Position numbers and translations under genes: made by a program. A DNA stretch of 64,000 bases from Cypionkella sp. (GTDB taxonomy: Bacteria > Pseudomonadota > Alphaproteobacteria > Rhodobacterales > Rhodobacteraceae): positions 18,032 to 82,031 of the forward strand of contig JALRIN010000010.1 of assembly GCA_023255415.1 (NCBI GenBank). Reading direction: 5' to 3'. This document shows positions 25,594 through 34,092 of the stretch, piece after piece. The first letter of the stretch is position 1; every line of letters starts with the position of its first letter. The notes below the pieces were generated by a model, which ran no database searches, had not been told where the DNA came from, and worked only from the letters and a program-made list of their open reading frames with translations.

Positions 25594-26556
25594 ATGTCAA
25601 AAAACGCAACGATCTTCGCCGCATCGCAGCAACCGCTGACCCTGGCCCTGCTGGTGCTGCCACAGGCCTCTATTCTCGAGGTCGCCTCCACCCTCGACCC
25701 GCTGCGCGCCGCCAACCGCCACCTTGGCACCGAGGCCTTTCGCTGGCGCGTGGTCACCCCCAACGGCCAAGCAGCGCCGCTGACCTGCGGCATCGAACTG
25801 CCCTCCTCCGGCCCGCTTGCCGCCGCAAAAGGCGCAGATGCGCTGATCGTGATCGCAGGGTTTCGCCAATCCGAAGTCGCCACAGCCCCGCTGATCCGCG
25901 ACCTTGCCCGCATTGCGCCGCGCTTTGCCGCCATCGGTGGCATCGACGCAGGGCCTTGGGTGCTGGCGCGCGCGCGGCTGCTGAATGGCTATAAGGCAAC
26001 GGTGCATTGGGAAGATTTGGAAGACCTGAGCAGCGCACATCCCGATATCGAGGTGCTGCCCGACCGCTATGTAATCGACCGCAGCCGCTTTACCGCAGGT
26101 GGCGCCGCCCCCGCCGCCGATCTGATGCTGCACCTGATTGCCTGCCGCCATGGCGCAGGCCTTGCCCGCCAAACCGCCGCCAGCTTCATCACCAGCCCGC
26201 GCCCAGCCGCCGAGCCGCAACTGCGCGCAACCCCACAAACCCCACGCCTTGATCCCCGCGTCGCCAGCGCGGTTTCCCGCATGGAAGCCAACCTTGATGC
26301 GCCCGAATCCGCGCGCCAAATCGCCGCCGACATGAACCTCTCGACCCGCCGATTGGAGCAGCTTTTTCGCGAAAACCTCGGCCTCACCCCCGCAGCTTAT
26401 GGTCTGACGCTGCGCTTGGCGGCGGCGCGTCGGATGATCACCGACACCCACCACCCGCTGGCAGAAGTGGCGCTGCGCTGCGGATTTTCTTCTGCCTCAA
26501 GCCTTTCACGCGCCTTTCGCGCCAAATTCGACCGCGCCCCGCGCGATTTAAGATAG
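25594..26556 (+). CDS. GlxA/CdhR-type AraC family transcriptional regulator
   Basis: A 320-residue regulator. Residues about 15-175 form a DJ-1/PfpI-like amidotransferase-fold sensing domain (LALLVLPQASILEVASTLDPLRAANRHLG). The C-terminal 100 residues form an AraC double helix-turn-helix (SARQIAADMNLSTRRLEQLFRENLG; PLAEVALRCGFSSASSLSRAFRAKF). I start at MSKNATIF; the frame is open further upstream but runs into the divergent BKACE gene. Its position opposite the carnitine operon matches CdhR-type activators of carnitine catabolism, so it probably senses carnitine or a product. The 73-base divergent gap must hold both promoters. Confidence 0.88.
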   Translation: MSKNATIFAASQQPLTLALLVLPQASILEVASTLDPLRAANRHLGTEAFRWRVVTPNGQAAPLTCGIELPSSGPLAAAKGADALIVIAGFRQSEVATAPLIRDLARIAPRFAAIGGIDAGPWVLARARLLNGYKATVHWEDLEDLSSAHPDIEVLPDRYVIDRSRFTAGGAAPAADLMLHLIACRHGAGLARQTAASFITSPRPAAEPQLRATPQTPRLDPRVASAVSRMEANLDAPESARQIAADMNLSTRRLEQLFRENLGLTPAAYGLTLRLAAARRMITDTHHPLAEVALRCGFSSASSLSRAFRAKFDRAPRDLR

Positions 26557-26581
26557 CGCCGTGCTCTCGCCAATCGTCGGA

Positions 26582-26617
26582 AGCCTCCGGCGGGGATATT
26601 TTTTGCCAAGATGAAAG
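26582..26617 (-). repeat. Repeat copy R6
   Basis: On the minus strand it reads TTTCATCTTGG, a short spacer, AAATATCCC and CGCCGGAGGC. It is head-to-head with copy R7, and the two make a long inverted repeat spanning the gap between the convergent regulator and M3 peptidase genes. Confidence 0.8.
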
Positions 26618-26631
26618 GCCAAAGCCCGGCG

Positions 26632-26684
26632 CTTTCATCTTGGTGCAAATATCCCGGGGGAGGCGGGCTTGCCGCAAGGCAAGC
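26632..26684 (+). repeat. Repeat copy R7 with hairpin
   Basis: The core CTTTCATCTTGG and AAATATCCC is followed by the perfect hairpin GCTTGCC (26667-26673), loop GCAA, GGCAAGC (26678-26684). A second GC hairpin lies at about 26690-26704. It sits at the 3' end of the M3 peptidase gene. Confidence 0.8.
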
Positions 26685-26705
26685 GCGGCGGGGGCAGCGC
26701 CCCCT

Positions 26706-28715
26706 CTAAGCCTCGAACAGGCCGCGACCTTTTAGCAGGGGCTCTACCCCCGGCATGCGGCCGCGGAATTTGGTGTAAAGCGCGTCTGGCGGCGCAGAGC
26801 CTCCGGCCGAGAGAATGAATTTTTCCAGCCGCGCCGCCGTCGCGGGGTCAAAGGCGTCACCTGCTTCGGTGAAAGCCGCAAAAGCATCGGCGTCCATCAC
26901 TTCGGACCACATATAGGAATAATAGCCCGAGGCATAGCCATCGCCCGAGAACACATGCGCGAAATGCGGCGTGGCGTGGCGCATGCGGATGGCTGCGGGC
27001 ATGCCCAGAGCTGCAAGCACTTCGGCCTGTTTCTGCATCGGGTCTGCAGGAGCTGCCCCTTCGTGGAAGGCCAGATCGACGAGGGCTGAGGCAAGGAATT
27101 CTACCGTCGAGAAGCCCTGATCGTAGGTGCCTGCCGCCAAAAGCCGTGCCAAAAGATCGGCAGGCATCGCAGCCCCCGTTTCGACATGGCGGGCATGTTT
27201 TTCCAGCACCTCGGGCACTTCCAGCCAATGTTCGTAAAGTTGGCTGGGCAATTCGACAAAATCGCGCGCCACCGAAGTGCCCGAGATAAAGCCGTAGGTC
27301 ACATCCGACAGCATCTGATGCAGCGCGTGGCCAAATTCATGGAACAAGGTGCGCGCGTCATCATAGGACAGCAGCGCCGGCGTGGCCTTGGCGAAGTTGC
27401 AGATATTGACCACCAATGGGCGCACCTCGCCGCCCAATTTGCGCTGCGAACGCATCGCCGAGCACCAAGCCCCCGAGCGTTTCGATCCGCGCGCAAAGTA
27501 ATCGCCGATAAAGACCGCCAGATGCTGGCCGTTGCGCGTCACCTCCCAAGCCCTTGCGTCCGGATGGTAAAGCGGCAGATCCAGCGCACGAAACTCAAGG
27601 CCGAACAGGCGGTTGGCGCAGTCAAAGCAGGCTTCCAGCATCGCCTGAAGGCTGAGGTAGGGTTTCAAGACCGCCTCATCCAGATCATGTTCGGCCAGCC
27701 GCCGCGCCTGTGAATAATAGTGCCAATCCCAAGGTTCGAGCGGCCCGGTGAAGCCGTCAGCTTCCAGCCTTATTTGCAAAAGTGCTGCATCTTCAAGCGC
27801 TTTGGCGCGGGCAGGCGTCCAGACCCGCAGCAGTAGATCGCGTACGGCTGCCGGGGTTTTCGCCATCTCGGTTTCCAGTTTGAAATCGGCAAAAGACCCA
27901 TAGCCAAGCAGGGCCGCGCGTTCCGCCCGCAGCGCCAAAATCTCGGCGGCGATGGCACGGTTATCGGTCTCGCCACCCATAGCTCCGCGGGCGACCCAAG
28001 CTTCATAGGCCTTTTGCCGCAGGGCGCGGCGCGGCGAAAACTGCAAGAACGGCACGATTAACGAACGCGACAGCGTCACCACCGGCCCCATCGCCTTTTC
28101 CGCCCCGGCAGCCACTGCCGCCGCGACCACAAAATCGGGCAGGCCTTGCAGATCTTCGGCAGCCAGCGGCATGAACCAGCTGCGTTCGTCTGCCAGCAGG
28201 TTTTGGCTGAACTGGGTGCCCAAGACCGCAAGCCGGGCTTTAACTTGCGTCAGACGTTCGGCCTCGCCGCCTTTGAGCTGCGCGCCAGATCGAACAAACA
28301 TCTGCCGATAAAGCTCGAGCACGCGCGCCTGTTCTGCGCTCAGATCAAGGTCTTCGCGCCGCGCCCACAGCGCCTCGATCCGCGCGAACAGCGCCTTGTT
28401 GTTGGTGACTTCCGAGGAAAACGCGCTCATCTTTGGCGCAAGATCGCGCTGCAAAGCCTCGCGGCCTGGGGTGCTGTCGGCACCGACAAGATTGTAAAAC
28501 ACCCCTGCGACACGGTCCAGCAGCGCTTCGGCCAGTTCCATCGCCTCGATGGTATTGGCGAAGGTGACCTTAGGCTGCGCGACGATCTTTGCGATATTGT
28601 CGCGCGCCTCGGTGAGGGCCGCGTCAAAAGCGGGGGCGAAATCTTCGTCCTTGATCTGGGCAAAGGGCGGCAGGGCAAATTCCCCCTCCCAAGCGGTCAG
28701 CAAAGCATTGGTCAT
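26706..28715 (-). CDS. M3 family oligopeptidase (PrlC/Dcp-like)
   Basis: A 669-residue cytoplasmic zinc metallopeptidase that degrades short peptides. The catalytic motif is HEFGH at residues 459-463, within TLFHEFGHALHQML, and the third ligand region with the downstream Glu (FVELPSQLYEHW) follows about 25 residues on. The length is typical of oligopeptidase A and dipeptidyl carboxypeptidase. It has no signal peptide. It stands 27 bases downstream of an amino-acid ABC permease on the same strand, so it may be cotranscribed with it. Confidence 0.92.
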   Translation of the reverse strand: MTNALLTAWEGEFALPPFAQIKDEDFAPAFDAALTEARDNIAKIVAQPKVTFANTIEAMELAEALLDRVAGVFYNLVGADSTPGREALQRDLAPKMSAFSSEVTNNKALFARIEALWARREDLDLSAEQARVLELYRQMFVRSGAQLKGGEAERLTQVKARLAVLGTQFSQNLLADERSWFMPLAAEDLQGLPDFVVAAAVAAGAEKAMGPVVTLSRSLIVPFLQFSPRRALRQKAYEAWVARGAMGGETDNRAIAAEILALRAERAALLGYGSFADFKLETEMAKTPAAVRDLLLRVWTPARAKALEDAALLQIRLEADGFTGPLEPWDWHYYSQARRLAEHDLDEAVLKPYLSLQAMLEACFDCANRLFGLEFRALDLPLYHPDARAWEVTRNGQHLAVFIGDYFARGSKRSGAWCSAMRSQRKLGGEVRPLVVNICNFAKATPALLSYDDARTLFHEFGHALHQMLSDVTYGFISGTSVARDFVELPSQLYEHWLEVPEVLEKHARHVETGAAMPADLLARLLAAGTYDQGFSTVEFLASALVDLAFHEGAAPADPMQKQAEVLAALGMPAAIRMRHATPHFAHVFSGDGYASGYYSYMWSEVMDADAFAAFTEAGDAFDPATAARLEKFILSAGGSAPPDALYTKFRGRMPGVEPLLKGRGLFEA

Positions 28716-28742
28716 AGCCGTTCTCCTGTTTGATGCGGGGGC

Positions 28743-29525
28743 TTACCGCTCTGATTTCCGGCGCAACCGCTGCTCGAGCCTGCGCAGTGCCAGCGACAGG
28801 CCGATGGTCATGCTTAGATAGATCAGCGCCACCACATTATAGGTTTCAAAATAGCGAAAATTGCCCGCCGCCGTGACTTTGCCCAGCTGGGTGATATCGG
28901 CCACGCCCAGCACCGAAACCAAGGAGCTGTCTTTCACCATGGCAACAAAGTCATTGCCCAAAGGTGGCAGAATGGTGCGAAAGGCTTGCGGTGCGATCAC
29001 ATGGCGAAAGCGTTGCCAGCCGGTCAGGCCCAGCGCTGCGGCAGCCTCGATCTGACCGCGCTCGACCGATTGCAGCCCTGCGCGAAACACCTCGGCCAGA
29101 AAGGCCGAATAGGCCAGCATCAACGCGATAATTGCCCGCCACAGCAGTGGAAAATCGCGGGTAGTCATCGGGGCCCAGCCAAAGGCCCAATTCCATGCCG
29201 CCACAAAGGCAGGCGCGCCGACAAAGGCCACATAAAGCAGCAGCACCATGATCGGCACGCCGCGCATCACTTCGATATAGCCGCGCGAAACCTCGCGCAG
29301 CAGCCGAAACCGCGACACCCCCGCAAGCGCCAGCGCAAGGCCCAGCGCACAGGCAAGCCCAAAGGCCACCAGCGTGACAAAAACCGTAATGCCGATGCCC
29401 TTGGTCAGGGTGCGCATCACTTGGCTGTAAATCTCGCTGGCCCAAACCTGATAGAACAGCCAAAGGCCGGTGATGCCCAGCACCACCAGCCAATAGGGAA
29501 ATTCTTGCTGCTGTTTGGGCGTCAT
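28743..29525 (-). CDS. Polar amino acid ABC transporter permease (HisM/GlnP-like)
   Basis: A 260-residue inner-membrane permease. It has an N-terminal helix, the core region KGIGITVFVTLVAFGLACALGLALALAG, and the segment SRGYIEVMRGVPIMVLLLYVAFVG typical of amino-acid permeases. The coupling loop is EAAAALGLTGWQRFRHVIAPQAFRTILPPLGNDF. It follows its binding-protein gene by nine bases. No ATPase gene is linked here, so it must share an ATPase encoded elsewhere. Confidence 0.91.
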   Translation of the reverse strand: MTPKQQQEFPYWLVVLGITGLWLFYQVWASEIYSQVMRTLTKGIGITVFVTLVAFGLACALGLALALAGVSRFRLLREVSRGYIEVMRGVPIMVLLLYVAFVGAPAFVAAWNWAFGWAPMTTRDFPLLWRAIIALMLAYSAFLAEVFRAGLQSVERGQIEAAAALGLTGWQRFRHVIAPQAFRTILPPLGNDFVAMVKDSSLVSVLGVADITQLGKVTAAGNFRYFETYNVVALIYLSMTIGLSLALRRLEQRLRRKSER

Positions 29526-29534
29526 AAAGCCAGC

Positions 29535-30317
29535 TTATTGGCCCATTTTATAGTCAAGGAACCACTTTTTGTTCAGTGCCTCGATGCTGCCATCGGCCTT
29601 CATCGCCGCGATGCCTGCATTGATTGGCGCCACCAGATCCGAACCTTTGGGGAAGATAAAGCCAAAATCCTCGACCCCCATCTTTGGCCCAACAATCTTG
29701 AGCCCGCCGTTAGAGGCATCGACATAGCCCTGCCCCGCGGTGCCATCGGTCAGCACCAGATCGACATCGCCCGCCTTCAAAGCTTCGACTGTCGCGCCAA
29801 AGGTCTCGAACAGTTTGATCCGCGTGTTGGCCTCGTTGCCATCCAGCACTTCGTAAACGGCGGTATAAAACGGCGTGGTACCGGGTTGGGCTGCGATCAG
29901 CAGCTTGTCATCGGCGGCAAAGGCCGCAGGATCCGCAAAGCGCGCCTCGTCGCCGCGCACCAGCATCACCATTTCCGAGCGCATATAGGCGTCCGAGAAA
30001 TCGACCTTTTCCTTGCGGTCTTCCTTAATGGTGATCCCGGTCATGCCCAGATCATACTGGCCTTCCGACACCGCAGGGATCATCGCATCCCAAGAGGTGT
30101 TTTCATATTTCACCGTGAAGTTCAGCTTTTTGGCCAGATCAGCCATGGCATCATATTCCCAGCCAATCGCCTTGCCATCCTTGTCGGTGAATTGCAGCGG
30201 CGGATAGGCGTTTTCGGTAACAACAACGATTTCTTTCCCACCCAGATCGGGCAGATCGGCCGCAAAAGCGCCAGAGACAGTCAAAGCAAGGCCCGCAAGG
30301 GCGACAGCAATCTTCAT
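29535..30317 (-). CDS. Amino acid ABC transporter substrate-binding protein
   Basis: A 260-residue periplasmic family-3 solute-binding protein. The signal peptide MKIAVALAGLALTVSGAFA is followed by mature ADLPDLGGKEIVVVTENAYPPLQF. The ligand-binding region GWEYDAMADLAKKLNFTVKYENTSWDAMIPAVSEGQYDLGMTGITI is typical, with the acidic side-chain positions of polar amino-acid binders. It leads a short operon with the permease and possibly the M3 peptidase. The 219-base gap upstream is a divergent promoter region shared with the broken dioxygenase gene. Confidence 0.92.
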   Translation of the reverse strand: MKIAVALAGLALTVSGAFAADLPDLGGKEIVVVTENAYPPLQFTDKDGKAIGWEYDAMADLAKKLNFTVKYENTSWDAMIPAVSEGQYDLGMTGITIKEDRKEKVDFSDAYMRSEMVMLVRGDEARFADPAAFAADDKLLIAAQPGTTPFYTAVYEVLDGNEANTRIKLFETFGATVEALKAGDVDLVLTDGTAGQGYVDASNGGLKIVGPKMGVEDFGFIFPKGSDLVAPINAGIAAMKADGSIEALNKKWFLDYKMGQ

Positions 30318-30536
30318 GGTGTGAACTCCCCGTCACGAATTGGATACACAACTATGTGCGCCATTGCGGCGCAAGAGCAAGGGCCTGCACGGCCTGTTTG
30401 GGTGGAATAGGCACAGCGCGCGCTTTTGCGCATCTTTGTGCATCCCTGCACAGCCTGCACGCGCCTTGGCCCAGATCTTGTCATTGCGCCAGCACCGCCT
30501 CGGGTCCATGTTTTGTGGCAGTCAAAGGAGGCCATC

Positions 30537-31331
30537 ATGTCCCGACTTCCCACCTATTTCATCAGCCATGGCGGCGGGCCTTGGCCTTGGGTGCCCGCGA
30601 TGCGGCAGACCTTTCGCGCGCTAGAGGCCTCGCTGGCGCGGATGCCGTCCGAGATTGGCGCGCGGCCCAAAGCGGTGCTGATGATCTCGGGCCATTGGGA
30701 AACCCCTGATTTCGCGGTGATGTCGTCGCCGCATCCGCCGATGGTCTATGATTAAGGCGGCTTTCCGCCCGAGACCTATCAGATCACATATCCCGCCCCC
30801 GGCGCGCCCGCCCTGGCGCAACAGATCGCAGGTCTGATCGCCGCTGCAAGCCTGCCGACGCATCTGGACGCGAAACAAGGCTACGACCACGGCACCTTTG
30901 TTCCGGCCTATGTGATGTATCCGCAGGCCGATATGCCGATTTTGCAGGTCTCGCTGCAGCATGGTTATAATCCGGCGGCGCATTTTGCGCTTGGCCGCGC
31001 GCTTGCCCCGCTGCGCGATGCGGGCGTGCTGATCGTGGGCTCGGGTCTGTCCTATCACAATCTGCGCATGTTCGGCCCTGCCGCCAAAATCCCATCCGAG
31101 GCGTTTGACGATTGGCTTTGCGAGGTGATGGCCCTGCCGCCTGAGCCGCGCACCGCTGCCTTGCTGGATTGGGAGCAAGCCCCCTATGCCCGCATCTGCC
31201 ATGAGCAGGAAGACCACCTTGCGCCACTGTTCGTGGCCCTTGGTGCCGCCGAGGCCGACCCCGCCCAGCAGGTCTATCACGACAAGGGCCTGATGGGTGG
31301 CGTCACCGCCAGCAGCTATAAACTGGGCTAA
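30537..31331 (+). pseudogene. Class III extradiol dioxygenase (LigB/DODA-like) with in-frame stop
   Basis: The frame from MSRLPTYFISHGGG reads as a 4,5-DOPA/LigB-type dioxygenase: metal His in ISHGGG, ISGHWETPDFAVM, and GYDHGTFVPAYVMYPQAD later. It runs into TAA at 30753, in MVYD-stop-GGFPPETY. The same frame then continues without another stop to 31331, through QVSLQHGYNPAAHFALGR and ending TASSYKLG. Homologues normally have Tyr-Tyr or Tyr at this point, so a single change of TAT or TAC to TAA explains it. The start has a good AAAGGAG. Either the gene is recently inactivated, the stop is read through, or this is a sequencing error. Confidence 0.85.
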
Positions 31332-31552
31332 CGCGCCACAGCGCCTGATCCGATTCGCGCGCGCCAGCCCGCGCCAAGGCCAGCACAGCTTTGGTGCGGG
31401 GCCTTTGGCGTCAATTTAACCGCGCCCAACCAAGGCCTTAGACCCCAAGGCCCTGCCCTGCCAGATCTGTCATGAAACCGTTGCACGCCTGACCGAGGCT
31501 GACCGCGAGGCGCAGCCTCATCTGTCCCCAAGCTTGGCCCCGCCGTCGGCCC
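31332..31552 (+). other. Gene-free structured leader region upstream of the aminotransferase
   Basis: No convincing gene lies between the dioxygenase pseudogene and the aminotransferase. The region holds a bulged hairpin (CCAAGGCC at 31374-31381 with GGCCTTTGG at 31400-31408, and an inner GCAC/GTGC). A second hairpin is GAGGCTG (31495-31501) with CAGCCTC (31513-31519). There is a six-codon open frame at 31471 (MKPLHA). With the terminator just downstream, this could be an attenuating leader or a small RNA; both are inference. Confidence 0.4.
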
Positions 31553-31588
31553 CGCCCTTCTGTCCCACCCCGACAGAGGGGCGTTTTT
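31553..31588 (+). terminator. Rho-independent terminator before the aminotransferase
   Basis: A 12-base stem (CGCCCTTCTGTC at 31553-31564, GACAGAGGGGCG at 31572-31583, one G-T pair) with a seven-base loop is followed by TTTTT. It ends 57 bases before the aminotransferase start. It either ends an upstream transcript or serves as an attenuator. Confidence 0.8.
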
Positions 31589-31645
31589 CTGCTTTCCCCC
31601 GCGCGCCACTCATGCCACCTTCGCGGCAATAGCAGGAGAAAACAC

Positions 31646-32509
31646 ATGGCCTTCGGCACCGCAATCCGCACCTATTTTGAAGGCAAATGGCACGAGGGCG
31701 ATCTGCCCGTGATGCGCGCCGCCGATCATGGCATCTGGCAGGGCAGCTCGGTCTTTGACGGCGCGCGGCTGTTTGACGGGGTCTGCCCCGATCTTGACAA
31801 GCATTGCGAACGCCTGAACCGCTCGGCCGAGGCGCTGATGATCACCCCCACTGTCGCCGCCGCTGAGATGGAGGCGATCATCCGCGAAGGCTTGCAGGCC
31901 TATAGCCCCAGCCAATCGGTCTATGTGCGGCCAATGTATTGGGCGATCCACGGCTCTAAACTGGGCATCACGCCACTGGCGGGGGCCACAGGCTTTGCGA
32001 TCAGCCTGGAAGAGGTCGCCATGCCTGCGCCCGATTTTGCCACCACTGTGACCCGCACCCGCTTTCGCCGCCCCGTGATCGAAGATGCGGTCTGCAATGC
32101 CAAAGCCGGCTGCCTTTATCCCAACAATGCCCGCATGTTGGCCGAGGCCGAGGCCAAGGGCTACGGCAATGCGCTGGTCGCCGATGCGATGGGCAATCTG
32201 GCGGAATCGGCCACCGCCAATGTGTTTCTGGTCAAAGACGGCGTGGTGCTGACGCCGATCCCGAATGGCACCTTTCTGGCAGGCATCACAAGGGCGCGCC
32301 ACATCGCCAACCTGCGCGCCGATGGCTTTGAGGTGCGCGAGACTGTGCTGAGCTTTGAAGACGCCCATGCGGCGGATGAAATCTTCCTGTCCGGCAATTT
32401 CGCCAAAGTCACCGCTGTAAAGGAATTCGACGGCACCCACTACCCCCACCGCCCCGTAACCGACCGCGCCCGCGCGCTTTATATGCAATGGGCGGCAACG
32501 CAGGCTTAG
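31646..32509 (+). CDS. ilvE: Branched-chain amino acid aminotransferase (class IV PLP enzyme)
   Basis: A 287-residue fold-type IV aminotransferase making or degrading Leu, Ile and Val. The PLP Lys is K153 in CNAKAGCLYPNNARM. The phosphate-binding Glu-Asn region is GNLAESATANVFLVKDGVV. The N-terminal SSVFDGARLFDG segment is typical. D-amino acid aminotransferase and ADC lyase share the fold, so the name rests on the overall pattern. The start follows AGCAGGAGA. A strong terminator stands just upstream, which suggests regulated read-through or a separate promoter in the short gap. Confidence 0.87.
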   Translation: MAFGTAIRTYFEGKWHEGDLPVMRAADHGIWQGSSVFDGARLFDGVCPDLDKHCERLNRSAEALMITPTVAAAEMEAIIREGLQAYSPSQSVYVRPMYWAIHGSKLGITPLAGATGFAISLEEVAMPAPDFATTVTRTRFRRPVIEDAVCNAKAGCLYPNNARMLAEAEAKGYGNALVADAMGNLAESATANVFLVKDGVVLTPIPNGTFLAGITRARHIANLRADGFEVRETVLSFEDAHAADEIFLSGNFAKVTAVKEFDGTHYPHRPVTDRARALYMQWAATQA

Positions 32510-32681
32510 GAGGGGGGCAGCGGTTTGGGGTCAAGGCAAACGCCCTTGGGCGCGATTGTCAGATGATAACTCAGAAGTCGTTGCTGGGGTTGCTGCGATG
32601 GAAAGGGAGCACAGACCTTCAATAAAGGCTTGAGTTTTGGATGGGGTTTATGGCTGTGCAAGGCAGTGAGGTTTGTGTATC

Positions 32682-33372
32682 CTCCAAACAAAAAGTCAAG
32701 ATTTTCAGGCCATTTCGTTAAACTTCAGCAGAAGCTTTAACATCACCTTCCTCTAATGAATCCAAATAGCAGTCGAGATTTGTGGAGATTTTCTGAAGAA
32801 CCTTTGGGAGATAAGGGATCAGATCCGAAAAGTGCTCAGCGTCAGTTCTGGGCCCTCCGTGATAGTAGCGGCAGTGATTTAAAATAGCATCGCGTTCATC
32901 TATTTTCAGCATAGCGAGCGGGTCTCCATCGTTATAGTCATGAAGAATTGATAGATGGATAAATGCGCATCCGAATTTATAGACGGACTTTGTCCACCCA
33001 TGAAGCTCTTGAGCGAAGTCAACCATTTCACTATCAGAGATCTTCCGATGCTTTCCATCTTGGCTCCATTTTTCGCCACGTATCAAAGCCCCTATAAGAA
33101 ACTCTCGGCGTTCGAGGCTTTGCGAAAGTAGATAAATCACATGAACCAAGGAATCTAACTCTTGCCTCAGAATGGCGATAGTTTGCCCAAAAAGGCCTGC
33201 ACCTGTTAGCAAAGTCATTGCTTGCTTGTGTTCGAAAGATCTGCGGCGAATTAGTCGAATAAAGACTTCTTGGTTCGTCATTGAATTACCGCCAATAGCG
33301 AAGAATAATTGTGTTAGTTAAAGTTAATCAGTGATAAAGTTCTGATCAGTCTAAACGAAAACTCCAAACAAA
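32682..33372. repeat. Direct repeat flanking an AT-rich segment
   Basis: CTCCAAACAAA occurs at 32682-32692 and again at 33362-33372, bracketing a markedly AT-rich stretch with a single gene. The match could be an insertion footprint or chance. The gene-free flanks (32510-32717 and 33282-33507) show no other structure I can support. Confidence 0.35.
32718..33281 (-). CDS. Hypothetical protein in AT-rich island
   Basis: A 187-residue protein I do not recognise. It looks mostly helical and soluble, with a central stretch of hydrophobic and aromatic residues (VYKFGCAFIHLSILHDYN) and a C-terminal EEGD. The codon use is clearly unlike the neighbours: many A/T-ending codons in an otherwise GC-rich region. 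It stands alone, convergent with the aminotransferase and divergent from the universal stress gene, which suggests horizontal acquisition. No domain can be named; a defence or effector role would be a guess. Confidence 0.7.
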   Translation of the reverse strand: MTNQEVFIRLIRRRSFEHKQAMTLLTGAGLFGQTIAILRQELDSLVHVIYLLSQSLERREFLIGALIRGEKWSQDGKHRKISDSEMVDFAQELHGWTKSVYKFGCAFIHLSILHDYNDGDPLAMLKIDERDAILNHCRYYHGGPRTDAEHFSDLIPYLPKVLQKISTNLDCYLDSLEEGDVKASAEV

Positions 33373-33507
33373 CAACTATCTTTTACTTTTCTCTCAGATA
33401 CCGATTTAGATACATATTTAGCCCCCGCACCCCGCCTGCATCCGCCCAACACTCCCTTGCCTTCGCAACGCCTTAGCGCCATGATCGCGCCGATAGGGGA
33501 GAGTTAA

Positions 33508-33963
33508 ATGCGTAAGTTTTTGGTGGTTCTTGATGATAGCCGCGAATGCCTGAATGCGATGCGCTATGCTGCTCTGCGCGCCGCGAATACCGGTGCTGGG
33601 GTGCAGATCTTGTCGATTATCTCGCCCGAGGAATTTCAGCATTGGATCGGCATTGCCGATCTGATGCGCGCCGAAGCCCGCGAGCGGATCGAGGCGCATT
33701 TCGAGGTTTTTGCCAAATGGATGCGTGACAAGCAGGGCATAAACCCCGAGCTGATCATTCGCGAAGGCGATGCGGTGACCGAGATTTTGGCGCAAGTCAA
33801 CGACGACCCCTCAGTGGGCGTGCTGGTGCTGGGGGCTGGCACGGATAAATCCGGCCCCGGCCCGCTGGTGACGCAGATGACCCGCAGCTCTGGCAACCTG
33901 CCGGTGCCACTGACAATCGTGCCGGGGGATATGTCAAAAGAGCGGTTGGAAGCCATCACCTGA
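33508..33963 (+). CDS. Universal stress protein family
   Basis: A 151-residue UspA-fold protein. The N-terminal strand and nucleotide-binding Asp are seen in KFLVVLDDSRECLNAMRYAALRAANTGAGVQILSII. The C-terminal part (VGVLVLGAGTDKSGPGPLVTQMTRSSGNLPVPLTIVPG) resembles the ATP-binding GxxGxxG...S loop, although with altered spacing. Usp proteins modulate stress survival. It starts after GGGGAGAG and stands alone, with a 129-base gap to the next small gene. Confidence 0.87.
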   Translation: MRKFLVVLDDSRECLNAMRYAALRAANTGAGVQILSIISPEEFQHWIGIADLMRAEARERIEAHFEVFAKWMRDKQGINPELIIREGDAVTEILAQVNDDPSVGVLVLGAGTDKSGPGPLVTQMTRSSGNLPVPLTIVPGDMSKERLEAIT

Positions 33964-34092
33964 GCACCGCCAAACCCGCACTTTGCAAGGCGGCTATGCG
34001 CCGCGCGCCTTGGGCAAGGGCTGCATTTTGCTGTCGCAGGGGGGCTGTCACGTGTTAGGGTGATTTCGGGGAGGACGAACCGGAGTTGCACG

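Noticed and set aside
31471..31491. Leader peptide MKPLHA for branched-chain attenuation
   Set aside because: It has a single Leu and no run of Leu, Ile or Val codons, so it does not fit classic control.
32506..32691. 61-codon minus-strand frame after the aminotransferase
   Set aside because: Pro/Lys-rich with no motif and no ribosome site; probably chance.
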